Shown here in pieces: positions 26,901 through 33,201 of a stretch of DNA of 64,000 bases (the stretch's first letter is position 1; every line of letters starts with the position of its first letter). Under the pieces are notes generated by a model. It saw only the letters and a program-made list of their open reading frames with translations. It searched no databases and had not been told where the DNA came from. The DNA is from Micromonospora chalcea. GTDB lineage: Bacteria; Actinomycetota; Actinomycetes; Mycobacteriales; Micromonosporaceae. A program made the position numbers and the translations under genes. The stretch lies in assembly GCF_002926165.1 (NCBI RefSeq), contig NZ_MAGP01000165.1:62001-126000 (forward strand), read 5' to 3'.

Positions 26901-27083
26901 TTCGCCGACGCGGGCGGCCTGTTCCTGGACGGCGACACGCTCTACGTCGTCTCCCGGAGCACCGGCAACCTCGCCTCGATGGCGTGGTCGGGCGGCGTGC
27001 CGACCGGTACCGCCACGGTGCGCAGCGGTCCGAGCGTCGACGACGTGGACTGGCGCGGCACCTCGGTCTTCGTCGGCCCCTGA
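23997..27083 (+). CDS. secreted beta-propeller protein with tandem malectin-like domains
   Basis: Extracellular protein of 1028 residues from GTG 23997, with GGAG six bases upstream. A signal peptide is cut near residue 33 (PVPALAA). Residues about 45-450 are repeats of the kind KVIVGGSFTNAQN, VYVAGKFNKVG and LLVGGIFTTV, that is, delta-60/propeller repeats. Two malectin-like carbohydrate-binding domains follow (about 475-640 and 650-815), each beginning LYRVNAGG and carrying PTNA, FNSERWDE, DMQWD and IDFGRV blocks at high mutual identity. The last 200 residues look like another propeller segment. There is no anchor or cell-wall sorting signal. It should bind glycans, perhaps the polymer of the adjacent locus. 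Confidence 0.85.
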   Translation: MASSILRHRSVSAFGAAVLGIATLFTPVPALAAPTTAPAPDHSTMVGEVPSDKTPNINDGNVVAIHDAGSKVIVGGSFTNAQNRGSSPTPVDRRGLLAFDKATGKIDNAFAPVLDNDVTAIIAGPTPGTVYVAGKFNKVGDKNFRKLALLNVADGTPVEGFKGPAFNGTVSDIALVDGHLLVGGIFTTVTATTTRNGLASLNPTTGAVDDYLTVALTENHNWTPTNNGASAGVGVEKFTVSPDGKHLVVIGNFKKADGVVHDQIVRINLGTSSATVADWNTDSYAAACKYTAFDSWVRDVQFSPDSKYFVVVTTGASYPGTLCDSAARWETDATGAGQKPTWTNFSGGDTFLSVGISEKAIYVGGHFRWSNNPLARDKAGPGAPPRASIAALDPVSGLPLSWNPGRHPRGYGVTEMLVTPEGLWLGSDQEYIGDFDYQRKRLAFFPLAGGNAPHSTSTKGLPGNVYQAGRAAQTEVLYRVNAGGPAIPATDGGPDWAADSEASPSPYHNTGNSVTTYPTNATFDATVPASTPATLFNSERWDEATAPDMQWDIPVAAGTRIDVRIYMANRWSGTSKPGNRKFDVSVDGVLKLNDFDPVAAAGGTDRGTMQSISLVSDGVVDIDFGRVVQNPLVHGIEIVKTAPTPDASDVLYRVNAGGDQMAAPSGPAWAADTAAAPSTYHNTGSQVTSYPTNAALDATVPAGTPVELFNSERWDESTAPDMQWDFPVPAGTPVQVRLYLANRYAGTATAGKRKFNVSIDGVVKLSNFDPITAIGATNRGTMRAFPVTSDGNIDIDFGRVLENPLVQAIEIVKLPPVPPSTTVDSITKRTYDGASSVGNAMSVPNGDNTGWSNIKGAFWVGGDLFYGVGGDLYKRSFDGTEFGTAKKLDPYHDAKWDLVVTGSAPEGSTYAGMTGNFSAELPNVTAMFYSKGRVYYSLAGQSTLFWRGFAPDTGTVGAERNTVTGTTGFADAGGLFLDGDTLYVVSRSTGNLASMAWSGGVPTGTATVRSGPSVDDVDWRGTSVFVGP

Positions 27084-27116
27084 CGGGCGGCACGACCGAA
27101 ACAGAACACACACGAC

Positions 27117-27146
27117 GATGGCCCGGCCGGTATCGGCCGGGCCATC
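27117..27146. terminator. perfect 13-bp hairpin terminator
   Basis: GATGGCCCGGCCG pairs without mismatch with CGGCCGGGCCATC around a GTAT loop. It lies between the convergent malectin-domain and CBS-domain genes and should stop transcription from both sides. Confidence 0.85.
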
Positions 27147-27179
27147 GCCCTTCTCCGGCGCCCGTCGCGCCGGCCCGGT

Positions 27180-27572
27180 TCAGCTCCGGGTCGGCGCGTG
27201 CTGCCCCGCCCAGACCCGCATCAGATCCCGTACCGAGATCACTCCAGCCACCTCACGCCCGTCGAGCACGACCAGGTGCCGGAAACCGCCCCGGGCCATC
27301 GCCGCGGCGGCCTCCTCGACCGTCCAGTCCGGGCCGGCGTAGACGACGTCCCAGGTCAGGTGCGCGCCGGTGCGCTCGACATCCGGGTCGAGCCCGGCAC
27401 CGATCGCCTTCAGCACGTCGCGTTCGGTCATGATCCCGACCCCTTCGGAGTCCGGGTCGATCACGACCGCCGACCCGACACCGCGGGCCGACATCATCCG
27501 GGCCGCCTGCCGGAGCGTGTGCTCCGGCCCGACCACGAGTACCTCGCTGGACATCGCTTCGCGTACCTGCAT
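27180..27572 (-). CDS. CBS domain-pair protein
   Basis: Small protein of 130 residues made of two CBS motifs: residues about 1-60 (VREAMSSEVLVVGPEHTLRQ to GIMTERDVLKA) and 72-128 (WDVVYAGPDWTVEEAA to GVISVRDLMRVW). Such pairs form a Bateman module that binds adenine nucleotides or related ligands. There is no attached enzyme domain, so it may sense energy state or act with a partner encoded elsewhere. I chose ATG 27572; a GTG one codon earlier is also possible. It converges with the malectin-domain gene across a strong hairpin. Confidence 0.9.
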   Translation of the reverse strand: MQVREAMSSEVLVVGPEHTLRQAARMMSARGVGSAVVIDPDSEGVGIMTERDVLKAIGAGLDPDVERTGAHLTWDVVYAGPDWTVEEAAAAMARGGFRHLVVLDGREVAGVISVRDLMRVWAGQHAPTRS

Positions 27573-27684
27573 CACACATCACCCCTGTGGGACGGCGACT
27601 GAGTACGGACATGGTGGGCCCTCTATGCGTACCGGGACAAGGACGGGCATCGCCGGAGGCGGCGCGGATGGCTACTGTCGGAGG

Positions 27685-28140
27685 GTGCCCACCGAGCCCC
27701 TGCGCTGCGCCGGCGCGCTGATCGTCGACGACGACGGCCGCATCTTCATCCAACGCCGATCCCCCGACCGACGCCTCTTCCCGAACTGCTGGGACATCGT
27801 CGGCGGCCACCTCGAACCGGGCGAGGAGATCGACGACGCGCTGCGCCGGGAGGTCACCGAGGAGACCGGCTGGTCCGTGTCGCACGTGCTCGGCCTGGTC
27901 GGCGAATACCGTTACACCGCCGACGACGGGCTGACCCGGGTGGAGACCGACTTCCTGGTCCGGGTGGACGGCGATCTGAGCCGCCCTCGGCTGGAGGCCG
28001 GCAAGCACACCGAGTTCCGCTGGCTGGCGGAGTCGGACGTCGACCTGCTCGACGAGCATCGGGACGTCAACGACGGGCTGATCCGGCGGATCGCCGAGGA
28101 CGGCTTCGCCGCGCTGCGTTCGATCGGGCTGACGGGCTGA
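27685..28140 (+). CDS. Nudix hydrolase
   Basis: Nudix-fold hydrolase of 151 residues starting at GTG 27685, with GGAGG directly upstream. The Nudix box reads GGHLEPGEEIDDALRREVTE with EETGW following, which keeps all Gly and metal-binding Glu residues. The preceding IFIQRRSPDRRLFPNCWDIV is typical of isopentenyl-diphosphate-isomerase-like and other organic pyrophosphatase members. It should hydrolyse a nucleoside diphosphate linked to another moiety. It lies 70 bases before the nucleotidyltransferase cassette, so a link to nucleotide-activated substrates is possible but unproven. Confidence 0.9.
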   Translation: MPTEPLRCAGALIVDDDGRIFIQRRSPDRRLFPNCWDIVGGHLEPGEEIDDALRREVTEETGWSVSHVLGLVGEYRYTADDGLTRVETDFLVRVDGDLSRPRLEAGKHTEFRWLAESDVDLLDEHRDVNDGLIRRIAEDGFAALRSIGLTG

Positions 28141-28210
28141 ACCACTGCCGGTCGGCGCCCGACGATATCCTCGCCGGGTGGAATCGGGTCGAGAAGAGGA
28201 GCGTGTCGGC

Positions 28211-28942
28211 ATGATCGGGATGGTGCTCGCCGCGGGAGCGGGGCGCCGGCTGCGGCCGTACACCGACACCCTGCCCAAGGCCCTGGTGCCGGTCGACGGG
28301 GAGACCACCATCCTCGACATCGCGCTGCGCAACCTCGCCGAGGTGGGGCTGAACGAGGTCGTGATCGTGGTCGGCTACGCGGCCGACGCGGTGCGGCAGC
28401 GGCAGGCCGCCCTGGAGGAGAAGTACGGCGTCACGCTCACCCTGGTCCACAACGACAAGGCCGAGGAGTGGAACAACGCGTACTCGCTCTGGCTGGCGCG
28501 CGAGTACTTCTCCCGGGGCGTGTTGCTCGTCAACGGCGACACCGTGCACCCGGTGAGCGTGGAGAAGACGCTGCTGGCCGAGCGCGGGCCGGGCATCCTG
28601 CTCGCCGTGGACACGCTCAAGCCGCTGGCCGAGGAGGAGATGAAGACCACCTTCGACGCCGCCGGCCAGCTCACCCGCATCACCAAGTTGATGGACCCGG
28701 GCGAGGCGTACGGCGAGTACATCGGCGCGACGCTGATCGAGCCGCAGGTGGCCGAGCCGCTCGCGGACGCGCTGGAGGCGACCTGGCGGCGCGACCCGAA
28801 CCTCTACTACGAGGACGGCTACCAGGAGTTCGCCGAGCGCGGCGGCGAGGTGCGGGCGGCCCCGATCGGTGACGTCTCCTGGGTCGAGGTCGACAACCAC
28901 GCCGATCTGGCCCGGGCGCGGGAGATCGCGTGCCGCTACTAG
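28211..28942 (+). CDS. nucleotidyltransferase (LicC/phosphocholine cytidylyltransferase-like)
   Basis: Nucleotidyltransferase of 243 residues from ATG 28211, with GAGGAG about 10 bases upstream; an earlier in-frame ATG gives an unlikely acidic tail. The activating loop is MVLAAGAGRRLRPYTDTLPK, followed by ALVPVDGETTILD, the signature of nucleotide-sugar/alcohol-phosphate transferases. VNGDTVHP holds the metal-binding Asp. HNDKAEEWNNAYSLWLA is characteristic of LicC-type and inositol-1-phosphate cytidylyltransferases. It should couple CTP (or another NTP) to an alcohol or sugar phosphate. It overlaps the next gene by 13 bases, the first join in a three-gene cassette. Confidence 0.87.
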   Translation: MIGMVLAAGAGRRLRPYTDTLPKALVPVDGETTILDIALRNLAEVGLNEVVIVVGYAADAVRQRQAALEEKYGVTLTLVHNDKAEEWNNAYSLWLAREYFSRGVLLVNGDTVHPVSVEKTLLAERGPGILLAVDTLKPLAEEEMKTTFDAAGQLTRITKLMDPGEAYGEYIGATLIEPQVAEPLADALEATWRRDPNLYYEDGYQEFAERGGEVRAAPIGDVSWVEVDNHADLARAREIACRY

Positions 28943-29997
28943 CCCGCAGCGTCCTCACCCCGCTGCACATCGACGTGCGGCGGGGCGCGGTGGCCGACCT
29001 GGCGGCGATCCTCTCCGACGGGCGGATCTCCGCCGGTGGCGACGTCGCCGTGGTGGTCGGGCCGGGGCAGGGCGAACGGATCGCCGAGCTGATCCGGCCG
29101 TCGTTGCGCTCGGCCGACGTGTTCACCGTGGCCGGGGGGACGCTGGACGCCGCCGACGACCTGGGGACGAAGCTGCGCGCCCGGTCGTACGACGCGGTGG
29201 TCGGCATCGGCGGCGGCAAGACCATCGACGTGGCCAAGTACGCGGCGACCCGGCGCGGGCTGCCGATGGTGTCGGTGGCGACGAGCCTCGCCAACGACGG
29301 CATCGCCTCCCCGGTGGCGAGCCTGATTACCGAGGGCCTGAAGGGGTCCTACGGCGTGCACATCCCGATCGCGGTGATCGTGGACCTGGACTTCGTGGAG
29401 GCCGGGCCGGAGCGGCACAACCGGGCCGGCATCGGCGACGTGGTCAGCAACATCAGCGCGCTGGCGGACTGGGAACTGGCCCGGCGGGTCCGTGGTGAGC
29501 GGGTCGACGGGCTGGCCGCCTCGCTGTCGCGCGCGGGCGCCGAGGCGGTGCTCAACCACCCGGGTGACATGAACGACGACGGCTTCGTCACGGTGCTCGC
29601 CGACGCGCTGATCTCCAGTGGCCTGGCGATGGCGATCGAGGGCACCAGCCGGCCGTGCAGCGGCGGCTGCCACGAGATCATGCACGCGATCGACGCGCTG
29701 TTCCCCGGTACCGCCTCGCACGGCGAGCTGGCCGGGCTCGGCGCGCTGTTCTGCACGTACCTGCGCGGCGACGAGCGCCGGTTCGCCGAGATGGCGGCTT
29801 GCCTGACCCGGCACGGGCTGCCCCGGCTGCCTGCCGAGGTCGAGCTGACCGACGACCAGTTCGTGGAGGCGGTGCAGTTCGCGCCGGCCACCCGGCCGGA
29901 CCGCTACACCATCCTCGAACACCTCGCGATGTCGGCTACCGAGACGCGGGAGCGGCTGGCAGACTACGCCGGTGCCCTCCGCGACCACATTGGCTGA
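28930..29997 (+). CDS. sn-glycerol-1-phosphate dehydrogenase (AraM/EgsA family)
   Basis: Iron-alcohol-dehydrogenase-fold enzyme of 355 residues from GTG 28930. The dinucleotide-binding GIGGGKTIDVAKY (about 92-104), SVATSLANDGIASP, and metal ligands Asp170 (RAGIGD), His248 (GGCHEIMHA) and His264 (ASHGE) match glycerol-1-phosphate dehydrogenases rather than glycerol or 3-dehydroquinate enzymes. The reaction is reduction of dihydroxyacetone phosphate to sn-glycerol-1-phosphate, the archaeal stereoisomer; in Bacillus AraM feeds a heptaprenyl-glyceryl lipid. Here the neighbours are a nucleotidyltransferase and a CDP-alcohol phosphotransferase, not a PcrB prenyltransferase. A related polyol phosphate cannot be excluded. 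Confidence 0.85.
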   Translation: MPLLARSVLTPLHIDVRRGAVADLAAILSDGRISAGGDVAVVVGPGQGERIAELIRPSLRSADVFTVAGGTLDAADDLGTKLRARSYDAVVGIGGGKTIDVAKYAATRRGLPMVSVATSLANDGIASPVASLITEGLKGSYGVHIPIAVIVDLDFVEAGPERHNRAGIGDVVSNISALADWELARRVRGERVDGLAASLSRAGAEAVLNHPGDMNDDGFVTVLADALISSGLAMAIEGTSRPCSGGCHEIMHAIDALFPGTASHGELAGLGALFCTYLRGDERRFAEMAACLTRHGLPRLPAEVELTDDQFVEAVQFAPATRPDRYTILEHLAMSATETRERLADYAGALRDHIG

Positions 29998-30694
29998 GCC
30001 CCGTCCCACAGTCGCCGACTTCCACCGGGTCAACCGGGGAGGCGGCTTGTTCAGCGAGTCGATCAGTCAGTGGATCGGGGCGGCCTTCGCGCTTGCCGCC
30101 CAGCGCCTGGGGTTGCGCCCGACCGCGCTGACGCTGGCCAACCTGGTGCTGGGGCTGGCCGCCTCGGTCACCGTGGTGGCGCTCGCCGACGACGTGGCCG
30201 CCGGCACCGTACCGGCCTGGGCGGTCGGGCTGTTCGCGCTGGTCGCGTGGCAGATCGCGTACGCGCTGGACTGCGCCGACGGGCAGCTCGCCCGGGTGAC
30301 CGGTCAGGGCAGCGCGGCCGGCGCCCGGATCGACGTGCTCTGCGACGTGGCCGCCCAGATCGCGCTGGTCGCGGCCATCGGCGCGACGGCGGTGGCGCAG
30401 CGCCCGTCCACGCCGGTCTGGCTGGTGGCGGTGTTCGCGGGCACCTGGATGGTCAACCTGGTGACGTCGGTGATGCAGTCCGGGCCGAACGCGGCGAGCA
30501 TGGTCACCTCGACCTCGCTCCCGGTACGCCTGGCGAAGCTGGTCCGCGACTACGGTGCGGTGATCTTCGTGGCCGGTCTGGTGCTGGCTTTCGCGCCCGC
30601 GCTGGCGTTCTGGGTGATGGTCGCGTTCACGATCGTCAACGGCGGCTTCCTGCTGGCGAGCATCGCCTTCTCCGCCCGCGCCTCCCTGCGGTAA
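29972..30694 (+). CDS. CDP-alcohol phosphatidyltransferase family protein
   Basis: Integral membrane enzyme of 240 residues from GTG 29972, overlapping the dehydrogenase by 26 bases. The complete family motif is present: Asp100, Asp103-Gly104, Ala107-Arg108, Gly117, Asp121 and Asp125 (DCADGQLAR, then GARIDVLCD). About six membrane helices follow. It transfers a phospho-alcohol from a CDP-alcohol to another alcohol. Together with the two upstream genes it could build a phosphodiester of glycerol-1-phosphate, for example in a lipid or a glycan decoration. Its stop codon lies within the left arm of a palindromic repeat. Confidence 0.9.
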   Translation: MPSATTLAEPRPTVADFHRVNRGGGLFSESISQWIGAAFALAAQRLGLRPTALTLANLVLGLAASVTVVALADDVAAGTVPAWAVGLFALVAWQIAYALDCADGQLARVTGQGSAAGARIDVLCDVAAQIALVAAIGATAVAQRPSTPVWLVAVFAGTWMVNLVTSVMQSGPNAASMVTSTSLPVRLAKLVRDYGAVIFVAGLVLAFAPALAFWVMVAFTIVNGGFLLASIAFSARASLR

Positions 30695-30743
30695 GGAAGG
30701 GCCCCTTCTTAACGCCTCGTGCATAAAAAGGGGCCCTTCCTAA
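30692..30743. repeat. palindromic element, probable terminator
   Basis: TAAGGAAGGGCCCCTT (30692-30707) pairs with AAGGGGCCCTTCCTAA (30728-30743) at 15 of 16 positions around a 20-base loop; each arm is itself nearly palindromic. The first three bases are the stop codon of the CDP-alcohol transferase. I recall similar GGAAGGGGCCC elements at many places in Micromonospora genomes, but only this copy is in the window. It separates two convergent genes and should act as a terminator. Confidence 0.65.
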
Positions 30744-30767
30744 CACCCGGGCTCAGCACACCTGGGC

Positions 30768-32042
30768 TCAGCGCGCGGGGCGGCCTCCGGGGGCGGCCAG
30801 GCCGGCGTAGATGTCGATCAGGCGCTTGGTGATCACGTCGGGGTGGAACGTGCGCTCGTACCGGCTCCGGGCCGCCGGAGCCAGCGCTGTCGCCTCGGCG
30901 GCGGCCTGCGGCAGCGCGGCGGCCAGCGCGTCCGCCTCCGGCGCCACCACCCAACCCGCCTCGCCGCGCTGCACCCCGGACGGCAACGCGACATGCCCGT
31001 CGCCGGGCGCGGCGGTGGCCACCTCGGCCGGGCCGGTGCCGGCGGGCTCGCGCGGGCCGTCCGCGCCCACCAGGTACGGGATGCCGCCCAGCGCGGTGCC
31101 GAGCACCGGCCGCCCGGACGCCAGCGCCTCGATGATCACGGTGGGCAGCACGTCGTGCCAGGTGGAGGTGGCCAGCACCACGGAGCTGTCGGCCAGCGCC
31201 GCGCGTACCCCGGAGCGGTCGAGCTGGCCCAGGTAGAGAACGTCGGACCGCTCCGCGGCGGCCGCCTCGGCGAGCGGGCGCAGCTCGCCGTCACCGGCGA
31301 TGCGCAGCGGGCCGAGCGCACCCACCGGATGCCGCCGCCACGCGGCGAGCAGCAGGTCCAGCCCCTTCTCCGGGCTGAGCCGCCCCATGAAGAGGAAGCC
31401 GTTCCCGACCGGCGCCGGTGTGCCCGGGTCGGGTACCGCGTTCGGCTTGACCACGATCCGCTCGTCCGGGATGCCGTAGTCGCGCAGATGATCAGCCACA
31501 GCCGTGGTGAGCGCGATGTACCGGTCCACCGACTTCCAGGTCGGGCGGTGCACGGCGAGCGTGGTCGCCATCAGCGCGCTCTGCGCCCGCGAGTTGCGGT
31601 AGCAGCGGTGCACGATCGCCGGCACGCCCAGCGCCCGGCCCCGGCAGTCCTGGCAGATCACGCCGTCACGGAAGTACAGCCCGGAGGAACAGACCTGCCG
31701 GTAGTTGTGCACCGTCTGCACCACCGGCACCCCGCGCTTGTGCGCGGTCCGCACCACCCAGGGCGAGAGCAGAGGGTACGGGTTGTGCAGGTGCAGCACG
31801 TCCGGCCGGTGCTCGGTCAGCAGGCGGTCGAGGTCGTGCTGGGCCTTCGGGGCCCAGATCGGCGAGATCGGCAGCAGCGCCTTGGCCGGCTTGGACATCG
31901 ACGGGATCTCGTCGGAGCTGCGCAGGAACGGCAGCACCTCCACGCCGGCGGCGGTGAGCTGGGCGATCTCCGCGTCGACGATGGTGTTCTCGCCGGAGGG
32001 CTGGGCTTCCCGGTACCGGTTGTGCGCCACCACGATTCTCAC
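30768..32042 (-). CDS. glycosyltransferase family 4
   Basis: GT-B fold glycosyltransferase of 424 residues starting at GTG 32042 (MRIVVAHNRYREAQPSGENT). The N-terminal domain includes PDVLHLHNPYPLLSPW and VPVVQTVHNYRQVC, and a CxxC element (ICQDCRG) often seen in this GT4 subgroup. The C-terminal donor-binding domain has FLFMGRLSPEKGLDLLLAAW, LRIAGDGELRP and the catalytic Glu region VIIEALASGRPVLGT. It transfers a sugar with retention of configuration; donor and acceptor are unknown. It is divergent from the Fpg/Nei gene with only 24 bases between the starts, so their promoters must overlap. Confidence 0.92.
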   Translation of the reverse strand: MRIVVAHNRYREAQPSGENTIVDAEIAQLTAAGVEVLPFLRSSDEIPSMSKPAKALLPISPIWAPKAQHDLDRLLTEHRPDVLHLHNPYPLLSPWVVRTAHKRGVPVVQTVHNYRQVCSSGLYFRDGVICQDCRGRALGVPAIVHRCYRNSRAQSALMATTLAVHRPTWKSVDRYIALTTAVADHLRDYGIPDERIVVKPNAVPDPGTPAPVGNGFLFMGRLSPEKGLDLLLAAWRRHPVGALGPLRIAGDGELRPLAEAAAAERSDVLYLGQLDRSGVRAALADSSVVLATSTWHDVLPTVIIEALASGRPVLGTALGGIPYLVGADGPREPAGTGPAEVATAAPGDGHVALPSGVQRGEAGWVVAPEADALAAALPQAAAEATALAPAARSRYERTFHPDVITKRLIDIYAGLAAPGGRPAR

Positions 32043-32066
32043 GGGAAAGAAGGCTACCGTTGGACG

Positions 32067-32927
32067 ATGCCCGAACTTCCGGAGGTGGAAGCGCTCGCCG
32101 GTTACCTGCGCGAGCGCGCGGTGGGCCGCCGCGTGGAGCGGTTCGAGGTCGCCGCGATCAGCGCGCTCAAGACGTACGACCCGCCGCCGAGCACTGTCGC
32201 CGGCCGTACGGTCACCGGCGCCGGCCGGTACGGCAAGTTCCTCGATGTCCGGTTCGACGAGGGACTGCACCTGGTGGTCCACCTGGCCCGGGCAGGCTGG
32301 CTGCACTACCGGGAGGCGTTCCCGGCGGCGACCCCGCTGCGGCCCGGCAAGGGCCCGATCGCGGTGCGGGTACGCCTCGACGACGGCTCCGGCTTCGACC
32401 TGACCGAGGCGGGCACCCAGAAGAAGCTGGCCGCCTATCTGGTCACCGACCCGGCGCTGGTGCCGGGTGTGGCGAAGCTCGGGCCGGACGCGCTGGAGGC
32501 GGATCTGCCGACCTTCGCCGAGCGGCTGCGCAGTCGCCGGGGCCAGGTGAAGGGCGTGCTGACCGACCAGTCGGTGCTCGCCGGGGTGGGTAACGCGTAC
32601 TCCGACGAGATCCTGCACGCGGCGCGGCTCTCGCCGTTCGCGATCACCGACCGGCTCACCGACGACCAGCTCGCCGGCCTGCACGCGGCGACGCGCACGG
32701 TCCTCGGCGACGCGGTACGCCGGTCGATGGGCCAGCGGGCGGCGGAGCTGAAGGGCGAGAAGCGCTCCGGGCTCAAGGTGCACGCCCGCAAGGGCCTGCC
32801 GTGTCCGGTCTGCGGCGACACGGTGCGTGAGGTCTCGTTCGCCGATTCGAGCCTCCAGTACTGCCCCACATGTCAGACCGGCGGGAAGCCGCTGGCTGAC
32901 CGAAGGTTGTCCCGTCTCGTACGGTGA
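32067..32927 (+). CDS. Fpg/Nei family DNA glycosylase
   Basis: DNA repair glycosylase/AP lyase of 286 residues from ATG 32067. After Met removal the N-terminus is PELPEVEALAGYL, giving the catalytic Pro and Glu. The helix-two-turn-helix segment GVLTDQSVLAGVGNAYSDEIL is complete, and the C-terminal zinc finger has CPVCGDTVRE and CPTCQTGGK. It removes oxidised bases and cuts the resulting abasic site. The sequence fits the actinobacterial Nei2/Fpg2-like branch better than classic MutM, but I cannot assign its lesion preference. It shares a very short divergent region with the GT4 gene. Confidence 0.93.
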   Translation: MPELPEVEALAGYLRERAVGRRVERFEVAAISALKTYDPPPSTVAGRTVTGAGRYGKFLDVRFDEGLHLVVHLARAGWLHYREAFPAATPLRPGKGPIAVRVRLDDGSGFDLTEAGTQKKLAAYLVTDPALVPGVAKLGPDALEADLPTFAERLRSRRGQVKGVLTDQSVLAGVGNAYSDEILHAARLSPFAITDRLTDDQLAGLHAATRTVLGDAVRRSMGQRAAELKGEKRSGLKVHARKGLPCPVCGDTVREVSFADSSLQYCPTCQTGGKPLADRRLSRLVR

Positions 32928-33201
32928 GTAACCGCACCCGGCGATTACTGAGTGGAATCGACCCGGGATCACCGAAGGTCCGGGTCCGCCCCTCTACCCG
33001 AGTGGTCATCCATCGGTATAGTGGCTCGGTCCCCGGCTTCACAACTGATTCGGAGCCGGCCAGATCTCACCGAGCACCAGCGGCACGGCTTCTTCGCGGG
33101 GGCCGGTCCGGGCCGGGCCCGCGTGGGAGACTGGGACGGTGAGCGACCCGGATCCTCACGGCGAGTGAGGGTGCGGGTCATGCGGGAGGACATGGGTTGA
33201 G

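Noticed and set aside
24255..27113. Very long open frame (about 950 codons) opposite the malectin-domain gene
   Set aside because: It is a shadow frame of a GC-rich gene: its translation is Val/Asp/Arg/Gly-rich with no domain, and the opposite strand has a signal peptide and clear domains.
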